Origin: Candidatus Thioglobus perditus
GTDB taxonomy: Bacteria > Pseudomonadota > Gammaproteobacteria > PS1 > Pseudothioglobaceae
Reading direction: 5' to 3'
Length of the DNA stretch: 64,000 bases
NCBI GenBank assembly: GCA_002909145.1
Contig: PNQY01000162.1
Location: 22,677-86,676 of the forward strand
In this document: positions 30,100 to 38,856 of the stretch, piece by piece
How the letters are laid out: each line of letters starts with the position of its first letter
Position numbering within the stretch: the stretch's first letter is position 1
Made by a program: the position numbers and the translations under genes
The notes under the pieces: model-generated
Told to the model about the DNA's origin: nothing
The model's database searches: none
What the model saw: the letters and a program-made list of their open reading frames with translations, nothing else

Positions 30100-31224
30100 T
30101 TATTTTCTAATAGATGTAGATAAAGACGGGTTTTTGAGCACCATCTCTCCTGAATAGATACCAGATAACACACTTACCCAACCGTTATCAGCCATATCAC
30201 CAACACGTACAAAACGCATTTCTAGTTGACCATTATTGTTTACATAAACAGTTGGCAAGCTACCACGTAATATCACAGCGCTACTAGGTATAGTTACCAG
30301 TTCTATAGAGTTTTTATTAACATCTGGGATTATTACTTCAACATACATACCGGGTGCAGCTATAGTGTTTTCTGGTAATGCAAATTTAACAGTAATAGTG
30401 TGCCCCATTACATCAGCCATTGGAAAGACACGTGACACAACAATTTGTGTATTCTTGCTGCTTTGATCTAAGCGTGCATTTAATTTCATACCACGCTTAA
30501 GAGTTCTAGCTAAACGTGCTGGAACTTCAGCCCTAATCTGTAAATTTTTAGTATCACCATACAAGAAAATAGGTACACCCGGTTGTGCAGGTTGACCAAC
30601 TTCGACCATTTTTCTTAATATAACACCATCAAACGGGGCAAATGTAGTGGCGTTTTCTATATTCTCATCCAGTTCACGAATGCCAGCAAGAGCTTGAGTG
30701 TGTGCATTTCTAGCTGTTTCTAATTGCACATTCATTGCATATAGATTGGTTCTCTTTTGTGTATTTGCATTGCCTTCACCAGACATACTTCTCATTGGAT
30801 CTGAGAACATACTAACCATGCTTGGCATGCCTGCTAACATTGCATTTGACTGAGAATTTGGATTTTCCATTTCATTATAAACTTGCATTTGTGCATTGCG
30901 CACACCGGCATCTGCACTAGCAAGCTGTGCCTCAGCTTGATCTCTTTTAGCTATTAATGCATCAATATCTTGTCTTGCTAATTTATTTCCACGTTTAAAC
31001 GAATCACCTTCTTCGCCAGCAAGAAAAATAATATCTCCAGGCATCTTGGCAACTAAATTAACTTCACGGTGTGGTATAACCGTTCCACCTAAAGAGGTAA
31101 AAGAACCAATCTTACTTGTTTTGGCGGCAACAAACTCTTGAGAAGATACTTCAGCAGATGAAACTTGAGTAATTGAGAACAATAGAGCACATGTAACTAT
31201 ACTTTTTGTAAATGATATTTTCAT
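30100..31224 (-). CDS. RND export system periplasmic adaptor, copy 2
   Basis: Partner of the copy-2 permease. The frame extends to a GTG at 31269, but the ATG at 31224 begins a clear signal peptide (MKISFTKSIVTCALLFSIT, cleavage near SSAEV), giving 374 residues. Lipoyl halves flank a hairpin, with APFDGVILRKMVEVGQPAQPG in the second half. The hairpin loop at about residues 124-146 is Met-rich (NAMLAGMPSMVSMFSDPM), matching the loop in copy 1. No TolC-like gene is in the window. Confidence 0.9.
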   Translation of the reverse strand: MKISFTKSIVTCALLFSITQVSSAEVSSQEFVAAKTSKIGSFTSLGGTVIPHREVNLVAKMPGDIIFLAGEEGDSFKRGNKLARQDIDALIAKRDQAEAQLASADAGVRNAQMQVYNEMENPNSQSNAMLAGMPSMVSMFSDPMRSMSGEGNANTQKRTNLYAMNVQLETARNAHTQALAGIRELDENIENATTFAPFDGVILRKMVEVGQPAQPGVPIFLYGDTKNLQIRAEVPARLARTLKRGMKLNARLDQSSKNTQIVVSRVFPMADVMGHTITVKFALPENTIAAPGMYVEVIIPDVNKNSIELVTIPSSAVILRGSLPTVYVNNNGQLEMRFVRVGDMADNGWVSVLSGIYSGEMVLKNPSLSTSIRK

Positions 31225-31323
31225 AAATAGTTGTTTATTTGTTGATATGAAGGCGAATTCTACCACCAATAGGTGTTTTATTTCTTAACATAGGTTAACC
31301 TTATTGATATATTTTGCAATTTA

Positions 31324-32289
31324 TTAGCTGATTGGCTTGCCAGCTATTTGTAAATCCGCATGATATGACGATCGAACCATTGGGCCGCTAGCCACTTGTA
31401 AAAAACCTAAACCTAAGGCAATATCTCTATATTCATCAAATTGAGTAGGGTGTATGTACTCATCTACGGCTAAATGATACTTGCTAGGTTGCAAATACTG
31501 ACCTAAAGTTAGCATATCTACATTATGCTTGCGCAAATCTTTTAAAACATCGATGACTTGATTCTTACTCTCGCCAACCCCCAACATTAAACCTGACTTA
31601 GTAATTACATCTTTATGCTGAAGTTTAAAATCTTTAAGTAGTTTTAATGAATACTCATAGCTAGCCCCTGGTCTAACCTTGGGGTATAGACTTGGAACTG
31701 TTTCTAGATTATGATTAAACACATCGGGAGGGCATGTCTTAAATATTTCAAGGGCCTTATCAATCCTACCTCTAAAGTCTGGAGTAAGTATTTCAATTTC
31801 TACATTTGGAGTTGCATTTCTAATAGCATCTATGCACTGTTTGAAATGGTTAGCCCCTCCATCACGCAAATCATCCCTATCAACTGAGGTTATGACCACG
31901 TACTTCAGTTTCATTTTTTTAATAGTATCTGCTAAATGCTTTGGCTCATCAGCATCAAGTTTTTTAGGTTTACCGTGCGCAACATCACAAAATGGGCAGC
32001 GTCTGGTGCAAATTTGCCCCATTATCATAAATGTTGCTGTCCCGTGATTAAAACATTCGCCCAGATTTGGACACTGGGCTTCTTCACAAACAGTAAATAA
32101 TTTTTGACCCCTAAGTGTTTTTTTTAATCTATCAATTTTTGCACCAGAAGGATGTTTGATTCTAATCCAGCTTGGCTTTCTTATAGGGGTCTTGTTGGAA
32201 TCAGGCTTAACTTTCAAGCGTGACACTTTTGATTTGCCTTTTAAGTCTTTTATTTCAATATCTTGTTCGTTTGAATTATTGTTCGGCAT
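31324..32289 (-). CDS. lipA: Lipoyl synthase
   Basis: Radical-SAM enzyme that inserts two sulfurs into protein-bound octanoate. The radical-SAM cluster motif CTRRCPFC and the auxiliary-cluster motif [12 protein letters not shown] are both complete. 321 residues, with a Lys-rich N-terminal extension of about 35 residues. It overlaps the end of lipB by 14 bases, so translation is coupled. Confidence 0.97.
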   Translation of the reverse strand: MPNNNSNEQDIEIKDLKGKSKVSRLKVKPDSNKTPIRKPSWIRIKHPSGAKIDRLKKTLRGQKLFTVCEEAQCPNLGECFNHGTATFMIMGQICTRRCPFCDVAHGKPKKLDADEPKHLADTIKKMKLKYVVITSVDRDDLRDGGANHFKQCIDAIRNATPNVEIEILTPDFRGRIDKALEIFKTCPPDVFNHNLETVPSLYPKVRPGASYEYSLKLLKDFKLQHKDVITKSGLMLGVGESKNQVIDVLKDLRKHNVDMLTLGQYLQPSKYHLAVDEYIHPTQFDEYRDIALGLGFLQVASGPMVRSSYHADLQIAGKPIS

Positions 32290-32890
32290 TTTTAATGTTT
32301 TTAATAAGCTCTTTACTAAGTTGTTGAGATACTAAATTTGATGAAATGGTATTATCCGTTAAATCAGACATCTGTGTCACCTTCAGACCCTTGTATCCAC
32401 AAGGGTTTATTTGTAAAAATGGAGATAGATCCATATCTATATTAAGACTCAAGCCGTGATATGTTCTAGATTTTTTCACTTTAAGGCCTAATGCAGCAAT
32501 TTTCATATCATCTACATAGACACCATGGGCCCCATCTTTTAAATGAGAGTTAATATTGTAACTTTTTAGTAAATTAATAACTGAATTCTCAATTATAGAT
32601 ACCATCTTTTTAATACCAACACCCAGACGTTTTAAATCAATTAAACAGTATATAACTAGTTGCCCAGGACCATGGTAAGTAACTTGCCCACCACGATCGG
32701 AGTTAATCACAGGTATGCCTTTAGCTTCTAAAACATTCTCTTCTTTTCCAGATAATCCTTGAGTAAATACACTTTTATGCTCAACAATCCAAAGCTCATC
32801 TTCAGTATTATCATCACGCAACTGAGTGAATTTTTTCATCATTTCCCAGGTGGTTTGATAATCTTGGGATCCGAGGTTGGTAATTTTCAC
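32276..32890 (-). CDS. lipB: Octanoyl-[ACP]-protein N-octanoyltransferase
   Basis: Moves octanoate from ACP to lipoyl domains, supplying the substrate of LipA. The 204 residues contain [17 protein letters not shown], the catalytic Cys in INPCGYKGL and the Lys in KIAALGLKV. It lies between ybeD (6 bases) and lipA, the standard ybeD-lipB-lipA operon. Confidence 0.96.
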   Translation of the reverse strand: MKITNLGSQDYQTTWEMMKKFTQLRDDNTEDELWIVEHKSVFTQGLSGKEENVLEAKGIPVINSDRGGQVTYHGPGQLVIYCLIDLKRLGVGIKKMVSIIENSVINLLKSYNINSHLKDGAHGVYVDDMKIAALGLKVKKSRTYHGLSLNIDMDLSPFLQINPCGYKGLKVTQMSDLTDNTISSNLVSQQLSKELIKNIKNAEQ

Positions 32891-32896
32891 GTTATT

Positions 32897-33175
32897 TTAT
32901 AAAACGTAAGCAACTAAATGGCAGTCTTGTAGGTCTTGATTAATAGAGTCTAATTGCGACCTGCTTGTGGCAACAATACGAATAGTAAATGATATATAAC
33001 TACCTTTAGAGCTACGCTTTTTGGTTATTTGACTAGGGTGTAATTCACCAGCATAACGCTCAACAATTGAGCATACAGCAGGGTGCAATTCTTCACAATC
33101 CTTGCCAAATACCTTTACAGGGTAATCACAGGGAAAATTAAATATTTCTTCAGAAGTTGGATTAGCATTAGTCAT
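32897..33175 (-). CDS. ybeD: DUF493 family protein (YbeD)
   Basis: A 92-residue protein with an ACT-like ferredoxin fold. Typical features are FPCDYPVKVFGK near the N-terminus and SYISFTIRIVATSRSQLDSI. It is commonly encoded next to lipB, as here; its exact role is not established. A TAAAAT box lies 8 bases before the ATG with no Shine-Dalgarno sequence, so the operon mRNA may be leaderless. Confidence 0.88.
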   Translation of the reverse strand: MTNANPTSEEIFNFPCDYPVKVFGKDCEELHPAVCSIVERYAGELHPSQITKKRSSKGSYISFTIRIVATSRSQLDSINQDLQDCHLVAYVL

Positions 33176-33183
33176 ATAAGGTG

Positions 33184-33189
33184 ATTTTA
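33184..33189 (-). promoter_or_regulatory. -10 box eight bases before ybeD
   Basis: TAAAAT on the minus strand with 8 bases to the ATG at 33175. No -35 or Shine-Dalgarno sequence is visible. Confidence 0.35.
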
Positions 33190-33237
33190 TCGTCTATTAC
33201 TGTAGAATATGGTCAGTTTTGATAATTTCAAGTATGT

Positions 33238-34278
33238 ATGCGCCCAGAACAAGTTAGTAAAATCCTTAATCAAGAGTTTGATTCAGTAACATATGGGCAT
33301 CATACACCGGTAATGTTGTGGGGCGCTCCTGGCATTGGAAAATCTCAAATAATTTCTCAAGTTGCAAACAATCATAACGTTAAAATTATCGACATAAGGC
33401 TTTCACAAATGGAGCCAAGTGATTTACGTGGAATTCCTTTTAAAAATAAAGATTTAGTAGATTGGTCTATACCATCACTTCTTCCTGATGAAAAACGTCA
33501 CGGCAAGCAAGGTATTTTGTTTCTTGATGAAATAACATCGGCTCCACCCACGGTTTCAGCTGCAGCATACCAATTAATCCTAGATCGCAGGCTAGGGGAT
33601 TATATTGTGCCTAATGGCTGGGTAATTTTTGCTGCTGGAAATCGCCAAGGAGACAGGGGTGTTACTTACTCAATGCCGGCTCCACTTGCTAATCGTTTTT
33701 CACATTATGAGCTTAAAGTTAACCTTGATGACTGGGTAGTATGGGCTTATAAAAATAATATAGATGAACGTATTATTGGTTTTTTACGCTACCGTCCAGA
33801 GCATTTGTTTGAATTTGATCCCGCACACAACCCGGTGGCTTTTCCCTCACCAAGAACTTGGGAATTTACCCATAGAGCTCTTAAAAAATTTGATGATAAT
33901 TTAGAGTTATTTAGACAAGCCGCAAGTGCATGTGTTGGAGATGTTGCAGGGGTCGAGGTGGCAACATTTATAGAGCATCTGTCGGACTTACCAGATCTTG
34001 ATGCAATTATAAATGGTGAAAATGTTTCTATACCTAAAGAAATCGATCTTCAATATGCAATATGTGCAGCAATAGTTGGTAGGGCAATTAGTGCAAAAGG
34101 CAGTAAAGATGCTCATATAGTGTGGGGCAATATTCTTAATTTTGCGCGTGACTTTCCACAAAAAGAACTAGGAGTAATGCTGGTATCTGATATGCAGCGT
34201 GCAATTGGTAGCGAGATATTTTCAATCCCTGAGTTTTCTAACTGGGCAGGTAAAATTGCCGAAACTATATTTGATTAA
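33238..34278 (+). CDS. MoxR-type AAA+ ATPase
   Basis: AAA+ ATPase of 346 residues with Walker A GAPGIGKS (about residues 31-38), Walker B GILFLDEITSA and the arginine-containing segment PLANRFSHYEL. MoxR ATPases usually act with a VWA-domain partner to mature or remodel metalloenzymes; the VWA-like partner here is encoded three genes downstream at 35922-37199. The operon also holds nnrS and a hemerythrin-like gene, which suggests a link to nitric oxide stress or metalloenzyme maturation. That link is inference from context. Confidence 0.9.
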   Translation: MRPEQVSKILNQEFDSVTYGHHTPVMLWGAPGIGKSQIISQVANNHNVKIIDIRLSQMEPSDLRGIPFKNKDLVDWSIPSLLPDEKRHGKQGILFLDEITSAPPTVSAAAYQLILDRRLGDYIVPNGWVIFAAGNRQGDRGVTYSMPAPLANRFSHYELKVNLDDWVVWAYKNNIDERIIGFLRYRPEHLFEFDPAHNPVAFPSPRTWEFTHRALKKFDDNLELFRQAASACVGDVAGVEVATFIEHLSDLPDLDAIINGENVSIPKEIDLQYAICAAIVGRAISAKGSKDAHIVWGNILNFARDFPQKELGVMLVSDMQRAIGSEIFSIPEFSNWAGKIAETIFD

Positions 34279-34300
34279 CTATAAACAACTATAAATAACT

Positions 34301-35482
34301 ATGATTAACCTTAACCAAAATAACAACTATTCAACTCCAGCTTTTGTACGCTTAGGATTTAGGCCGTTTTTCTTTGCAGCTGGAGTCTCTGCGGTACTGG
34401 CGATGATTATGTGGGTGTTGTTCTACCCGTCAATAATTACAATTGAAAATACTACTCCGTCATATTGGCACGCACATGAAATGGTGTTTGCATATTCAGC
34501 AGCTGTAGCTGTTGGTTTTTTGTTGACAGCTTCTAGAAACTGGACCGGAGTGCAGACTATTTATGACAAACCTTTATTAGGACTATTTGCATTGTGGGCT
34601 GCAGGGAGATTCTTGCCTTTTGTAAACAATGAATATTTAATCTATCAGGCGATTATAGATTCTAGTTTCTTAGTTATTGCAACTATAGCGATTTCCTACC
34701 CGATTATCAAAGGTAAAGATTGGAATAACGTTAGCATAATAGCCAAGATCTTACTGCTAGCTGTGGCAAATATTTTATATTATTTAGGTCTACTTGGCGA
34801 ACTTGAACAAGGTGCATATTTTGGCATTTACTTAGGTTTTTATTTAATAATTAGCTTGCTTTTTATGATGTCTAGAAGGCTATTACCTTTTTTTATTGAG
34901 CGCGGTATAGGGCTAAGTCAAGAACTGCCAAACTCTAAACTTTTAGACCTGTTAAGCTTATTTTTATTTTTAGCTTTTATAGTTATTGAAATATTTTTTA
35001 ATAGTTTAGTAAGTGCAATAATTGCAAGCGTATTATTTGTAATTCATCTTATAAGGATGATCAACTGGTATCACCCAAAAATTTGGCAAAAATCATTACT
35101 TTGGAGTATTTATACAGCTTATGGATTTTTAACTCTTGGTTTCGCTCTTAATGCGCTAAAACACTTTGTAAGCCTTGCACCTAATATTGATATTCATAGT
35201 TTTGCCTTTGGTATTGCACTTATGACCTTAAGCTTAATGTCACGTGTTACTTTAGGACATACTGGGCGCAATGTATTTGACCCGCCAAAGCAATTAAATA
35301 TTATCTTTATTTTGCTAGTTTTAGCTTTTGTATTTCGAGTAGTTATTGCCTCAATTAATATTGAAAATTACACCCAGTGGATACTTGTTTCTCAGATTCT
35401 GTGGATTGTGTCTTTTTCAGCGTTTTTAGCTATTTATGCACCTATGTTTTTTAAAGCCAGAGTTGATGGCCAGTTTGGCTAA
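34301..35482 (+). CDS. nnrS: NnrS family haem-copper membrane protein
   Basis: Polytopic inner-membrane protein of 393 residues with about 12 hydrophobic segments. The family motif with metal-binding histidines, YWHAHEMVFAYSAA, is near residues 55-70, and the start TPAFVRLGFRPFFFAAG is typical. NnrS proteins contain haem and copper and protect against nitric oxide and nitrosative stress. Its stop overlaps the next start by one base (TAATG). Confidence 0.93.
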   Translation: MINLNQNNNYSTPAFVRLGFRPFFFAAGVSAVLAMIMWVLFYPSIITIENTTPSYWHAHEMVFAYSAAVAVGFLLTASRNWTGVQTIYDKPLLGLFALWAAGRFLPFVNNEYLIYQAIIDSSFLVIATIAISYPIIKGKDWNNVSIIAKILLLAVANILYYLGLLGELEQGAYFGIYLGFYLIISLLFMMSRRLLPFFIERGIGLSQELPNSKLLDLLSLFLFLAFIVIEIFFNSLVSAIIASVLFVIHLIRMINWYHPKIWQKSLLWSIYTAYGFLTLGFALNALKHFVSLAPNIDIHSFAFGIALMTLSLMSRVTLGHTGRNVFDPPKQLNIIFILLVLAFVFRVVIASINIENYTQWILVSQILWIVSFSAFLAIYAPMFFKARVDGQFG

Positions 35483-35925
35483 TGAAAATAGCAAATGAAC
35501 TTTTAATCCTAACTAGAGAGCACCATACTGCGCTTTCACTAGGAAATAAATGTGTTAATACTGCTAGGAGAAATAACAATAAGGACATAGAAGAATTATG
35601 TTTAAAAATTTCAGAAAATTTTAAAATAGACTTTTATGAACATTTTGAGACAGAAGAAGACACTATTTTTGCTTATTTAAGACCTAAATCAAGCGATTTA
35701 GCGCAATTATGCGACAAATTAACCCTAGAGCATCAACAACTGTATCAAGTATCTAAAGAGCTAGTAAATACACCGCAAAATTTAGAAAAATTTGGCAAAT
35801 TATTGAAATCACATGCCAGGCTCGAAGATAGACAGCTATTTCCTAATATCGAACTGCTTTCTTCAAAGCAAAGACAAGCCATTCTTGATTCAAGCGCTAA
35901 ACATTCATCAGTAAACGAATTATGA
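35482..35925 (+). CDS. Hemerythrin-like (HHE domain) protein
   Basis: A 147-residue, four-helix-bundle type protein with the spaced residues expected for a di-iron site: REHH (His14/His15), HFETEE (His54, Glu58), LEHQQ (His84) and HARLED (His111, Glu115). Such proteins bind O2, NO or repair iron-sulfur centres (RIC/YtfE group). It is tied to nnrS upstream and to the metallopeptidase-VWA gene downstream by overlaps of one and four bases, which supports a joint role in NO or metal-centre stress. Confidence 0.8.
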   Translation: MKIANELLILTREHHTALSLGNKCVNTARRNNNKDIEELCLKISENFKIDFYEHFETEEDTIFAYLRPKSSDLAQLCDKLTLEHQQLYQVSKELVNTPQNLEKFGKLLKSHARLEDRQLFPNIELLSSKQRQAILDSSAKHSSVNEL

Positions 35926-37199
35926 GTGAATCAGAATATAAATTCTGGCAATCAAATATTAAAACAGATACTAAAGTAGATGTTGTTGAAAAAGATGCAG
36001 TTAATAGTATTGACTTAGATGTTGTAAAAGGAAAGCTCACCAAGGCACGCACCCAGTTAATTTTAGATAAACCTTTTTTAGGAAATTTGGTATTACACCT
36101 ACCACTCAAAGCAGCTGGAGATTGGTGCAAAACTAGTGCAACCGATGCAAAGAATTTTTACTACAATCCCGAATTTATTGATCAATTGGACAGTCATCAG
36201 ATCAAATTTGTACTTATTCATGAAGCCCTTCATTGTGCACTAACACACTTTGCTCGTCGTGGAAATCGAAGTAAACACAAGTGGGATTTAGCTTGTGATT
36301 TTGCCATTAATCCACTCTTGGTAAAAGAAGGTTTTCATCCGCCATTAAATCTACCCATACTGCACAAATACAAAAATATGATTGCAGAGGAAATCTATCC
36401 AATGATAGATGATGATATAGATGCTGAGCCAATGGACCAACACTTGTATGATGACGATTCAAGCGATGACCAAGACAAACCCAGCGATGCCACAAATATA
36501 GATAATCCTGATAAAGAAACACAAGACGGTAGCGATTTATTTGACAAACCACAAGCGCTATCACCAGATGAAATAGAGCAATTAAGCTCAAAATGGCAAA
36601 AAAATCTTGCCTCTAGTGCGCAGTTAGCAGACCAAGCTGGAAAACTAGACGGGGAGTTTGCTAAATTAATTGATTTCTTTTTACAGCCTCAAGTTTCTTG
36701 GCAATCTTTATTAGCCCAATATATGTCTAGCCTTGCACGTGATGATTTTTCATATTCCAGAACATCACGCCGTGATGGTGATGCAATAATGCCGGCATTA
36801 AGGTCAAATCAAATCGACATTACTATAGCTATAGATACATCTGGCTCCATATCTCAAGATGAGATTAATGAGTTTGTATCGGAAGTAAATGCTATTAAAA
36901 GTAACATAAGGGCATCAATAACCTTAATTGCCTGTGATGATAGTATTGATAATAAACTAATATGGCGTTTTGAGCCCTGGGACGAGCTAAAGTTTCCAGA
37001 ATCACTTGGTGGCGGGAAGGGTACTAACTTTATTCCTGTGTTTAACTACATAGAGTCACAAGATAGCACGAACAGCATATTAATATACTTTACTGATGCA
37101 ATGGGTAAATTTCCAGAATTTGAGCCAAATTACCCAGTTATATGGCTAGTAAAAGGAAAAGAAGATGTGCCGTGGGGATCTAGAATACAGCTGAACTAA
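35922..37199 (+). CDS. HExxH metallopeptidase-like and VWA-like domain protein (DUF2201 type)
   Basis: A 425-residue cytosolic protein. The N-terminal half has a zinc motif HEALH at residues 100-104, followed by CDFAINPLLV, as in predicted metal-dependent peptidases of the DUF2201/COG3864 group. An acidic, Asp-rich linker (about 155-205) leads to a C-terminal VWA-like domain with a MIDAS-type motif DTSGS at 305-309. Such proteins pair with MoxR ATPases; that partner is encoded three genes upstream. The 3' end overlaps convergent rlmB by four bases. Confidence 0.85.
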   Translation: MSESEYKFWQSNIKTDTKVDVVEKDAVNSIDLDVVKGKLTKARTQLILDKPFLGNLVLHLPLKAAGDWCKTSATDAKNFYYNPEFIDQLDSHQIKFVLIHEALHCALTHFARRGNRSKHKWDLACDFAINPLLVKEGFHPPLNLPILHKYKNMIAEEIYPMIDDDIDAEPMDQHLYDDDSSDDQDKPSDATNIDNPDKETQDGSDLFDKPQALSPDEIEQLSSKWQKNLASSAQLADQAGKLDGEFAKLIDFFLQPQVSWQSLLAQYMSSLARDDFSYSRTSRRDGDAIMPALRSNQIDITIAIDTSGSISQDEINEFVSEVNAIKSNIRASITLIACDDSIDNKLIWRFEPWDELKFPESLGGGKGTNFIPVFNYIESQDSTNSILIYFTDAMGKFPEFEPNYPVIWLVKGKEDVPWGSRIQLN

Positions 37200-37936
37200 G
37201 TTCTTTGTCTGGCAGCTTCAAATAATGCAATTCCAGTTGCAACTGATACATTCAAACTCTCTACATTCCCCTGCATTGGTATTTTTACCAATTGATCGCA
37301 AGACTGTTTAGTTAGTTTTCTTAGCCCCGATCCTTCAGCTCCCATAACAATTGCACTTGGTGTAGTTAAATCTATTTGATATAAGGATGTATTGGTAGAT
37401 CCATCAAGACCTATAGTCCAAATATTTTGTTTTTGCAGGGCTTTAATAGTGCGCGATAAATTAGTCACCTGAAAAATTTTTAACTGGTTAAGTGCTCCAG
37501 CTGAAGTTTTGTGTACTAATGCGTTAATCGGGGCAGACCCGTCTTTGTTTATTACCACACAATCTACTCCCGCAGCATTAGCACTACGTAAGCATGCACC
37601 AAGATTTCTAGGATCTTGAATAGAGTCTAGGATTAATATTAAACTTGATCCGTTTAATTTAGACACATAAGTAATTAACTCGTCTTGATTGGGCAGGGTG
37701 GGTAATAATACTTCTGCTACAATCCCTTGATGTGATTGATTTTTAGTTAATTTATCCAGTTGTGGCTTTGCACACTTTTGAGTGTTAATGCCAAGACGAT
37801 TAAGCTGAGTGTAAATGTTGTTTAGACGCTTGTCATCTCTGTTATTTAAAGCAAACACTCTAACAAAAAACTCAGGATTAGAATCAAGCTGAGCCTGAAT
37901 GGCATGAAAACCAAAAATAACTATGGATTTAGACAT
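37196..37936 (-). CDS. rlmB: 23S rRNA (guanosine2251-2'-O)-methyltransferase
   Basis: SPOUT-class enzyme that methylates G2251 in the ribosomal P-loop. The 246 residues show an N-terminal L30e-like substrate domain and the knotted domain with motifs LDSIQDPRNLGACLRSA, VMGAEGSGLRKL and PMQGNVESLNVSVATGIALFE. It follows surA by 11 bases, outside its more common place after rnr, which lies about 8 kb away here. Confidence 0.94.
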   Translation of the reverse strand: MSKSIVIFGFHAIQAQLDSNPEFFVRVFALNNRDDKRLNNIYTQLNRLGINTQKCAKPQLDKLTKNQSHQGIVAEVLLPTLPNQDELITYVSKLNGSSLILILDSIQDPRNLGACLRSANAAGVDCVVINKDGSAPINALVHKTSAGALNQLKIFQVTNLSRTIKALQKQNIWTIGLDGSTNTSLYQIDLTTPSAIVMGAEGSGLRKLTKQSCDQLVKIPMQGNVESLNVSVATGIALFEAARQRT

Positions 37937-37947
37937 GCTTTTACTGT

Positions 37948-38841
37948 TTAAAGCTTATGCTCAAAAATTTCAATATAAGCCTTATCTCTAAGTTTTTTAA
38001 CCCAGTTGTTGAAATAAGCATCTTGCTTATTGCGCATAAGAGTGAGTTTAATCAGAGCAAGGTTATTGTCTACTTTACGCTTATCAATTATTTTGATAAT
38101 TCTCCATCCTTGTCCTGCCTTAAACGGTGCGCTCAATTCTCCAGCCTTTAATTTGGATAAATTATGCTTAAAAACCTCTGGAAGTTTATCTTCATTAAGC
38201 CACGCAGACTCTCCACCATCTTTGTATGATGGGTCTTGTGAATACAGCTTAGCTAAAGCTGAAAATGACTCACCGTTATTAATCTTATTAACAAGGTCAA
38301 GTAAAAAATTCTGAATTAACTCATCTTCAGATTGAATCATCGAGTCTGTTCTATCAATTGAACTAATGGCAATTTGTGCAATTCTAATTTGATCGTCTAG
38401 CTTACCATTACCAGGATTTTTTAATAATGCAGTATTTATCTCATTCTTGCTCAGTTCAATCTTATTGTCTTTAAGTACAAACTGCTTAAGACCTCTAAGT
38501 GATAATTGATTATTAATATTTTTAGTAATTTGATCAAACTCTGTCAATGACTTTAGCTTTGCAAAAGTTATGTTATTTTGTACAGCAACATTATTTAAAG
38601 CGGTATTAATAGATGATTTCTTTGGCCTGATGCCTAGCTCTTTAATTTTCTGTAGTTGTAGGTTTAAATCAATTTGCCTATTTACCAATGCAAGCTTTTG
38701 CTCTTTAGTGGTTTCTTCTTTTATATCATTACTAATAGAATTAAAAGTAATTACATCATCATTAACAATGGCAATAATACTATTTGGTGCAGCTAATACA
38801 TTTAATGAAAATAATAATGTAAGTAATATATATTTTTTCAT
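37948..38841 (-). CDS. surA: Periplasmic chaperone/peptidyl-prolyl isomerase SurA, short form
   Basis: Escorts unfolded outer-membrane proteins, chiefly LptD, to BamA. Signal peptide at residues 1-18 (LNVLAAP), then an N-terminal chaperone domain starting IIAIVNDDVITFNSI, and one parvulin domain (about residues 150-255, with ALAKLYSQDPSYKDGGESAWL). It has 297 residues against about 430 in E. coli, because only one isomerase domain is present. Its place directly after lptD supports the assignment. Confidence 0.88.
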   Translation of the reverse strand: MKKYILLTLLFSLNVLAAPNSIIAIVNDDVITFNSISNDIKEETTKEQKLALVNRQIDLNLQLQKIKELGIRPKKSSINTALNNVAVQNNITFAKLKSLTEFDQITKNINNQLSLRGLKQFVLKDNKIELSKNEINTALLKNPGNGKLDDQIRIAQIAISSIDRTDSMIQSEDELIQNFLLDLVNKINNGESFSALAKLYSQDPSYKDGGESAWLNEDKLPEVFKHNLSKLKAGELSAPFKAGQGWRIIKIIDKRKVDNNLALIKLTLMRNKQDAYFNNWVKKLRDKAYIEIFEHKL

Positions 38842-38856
38842 GTTTATATAACTATT

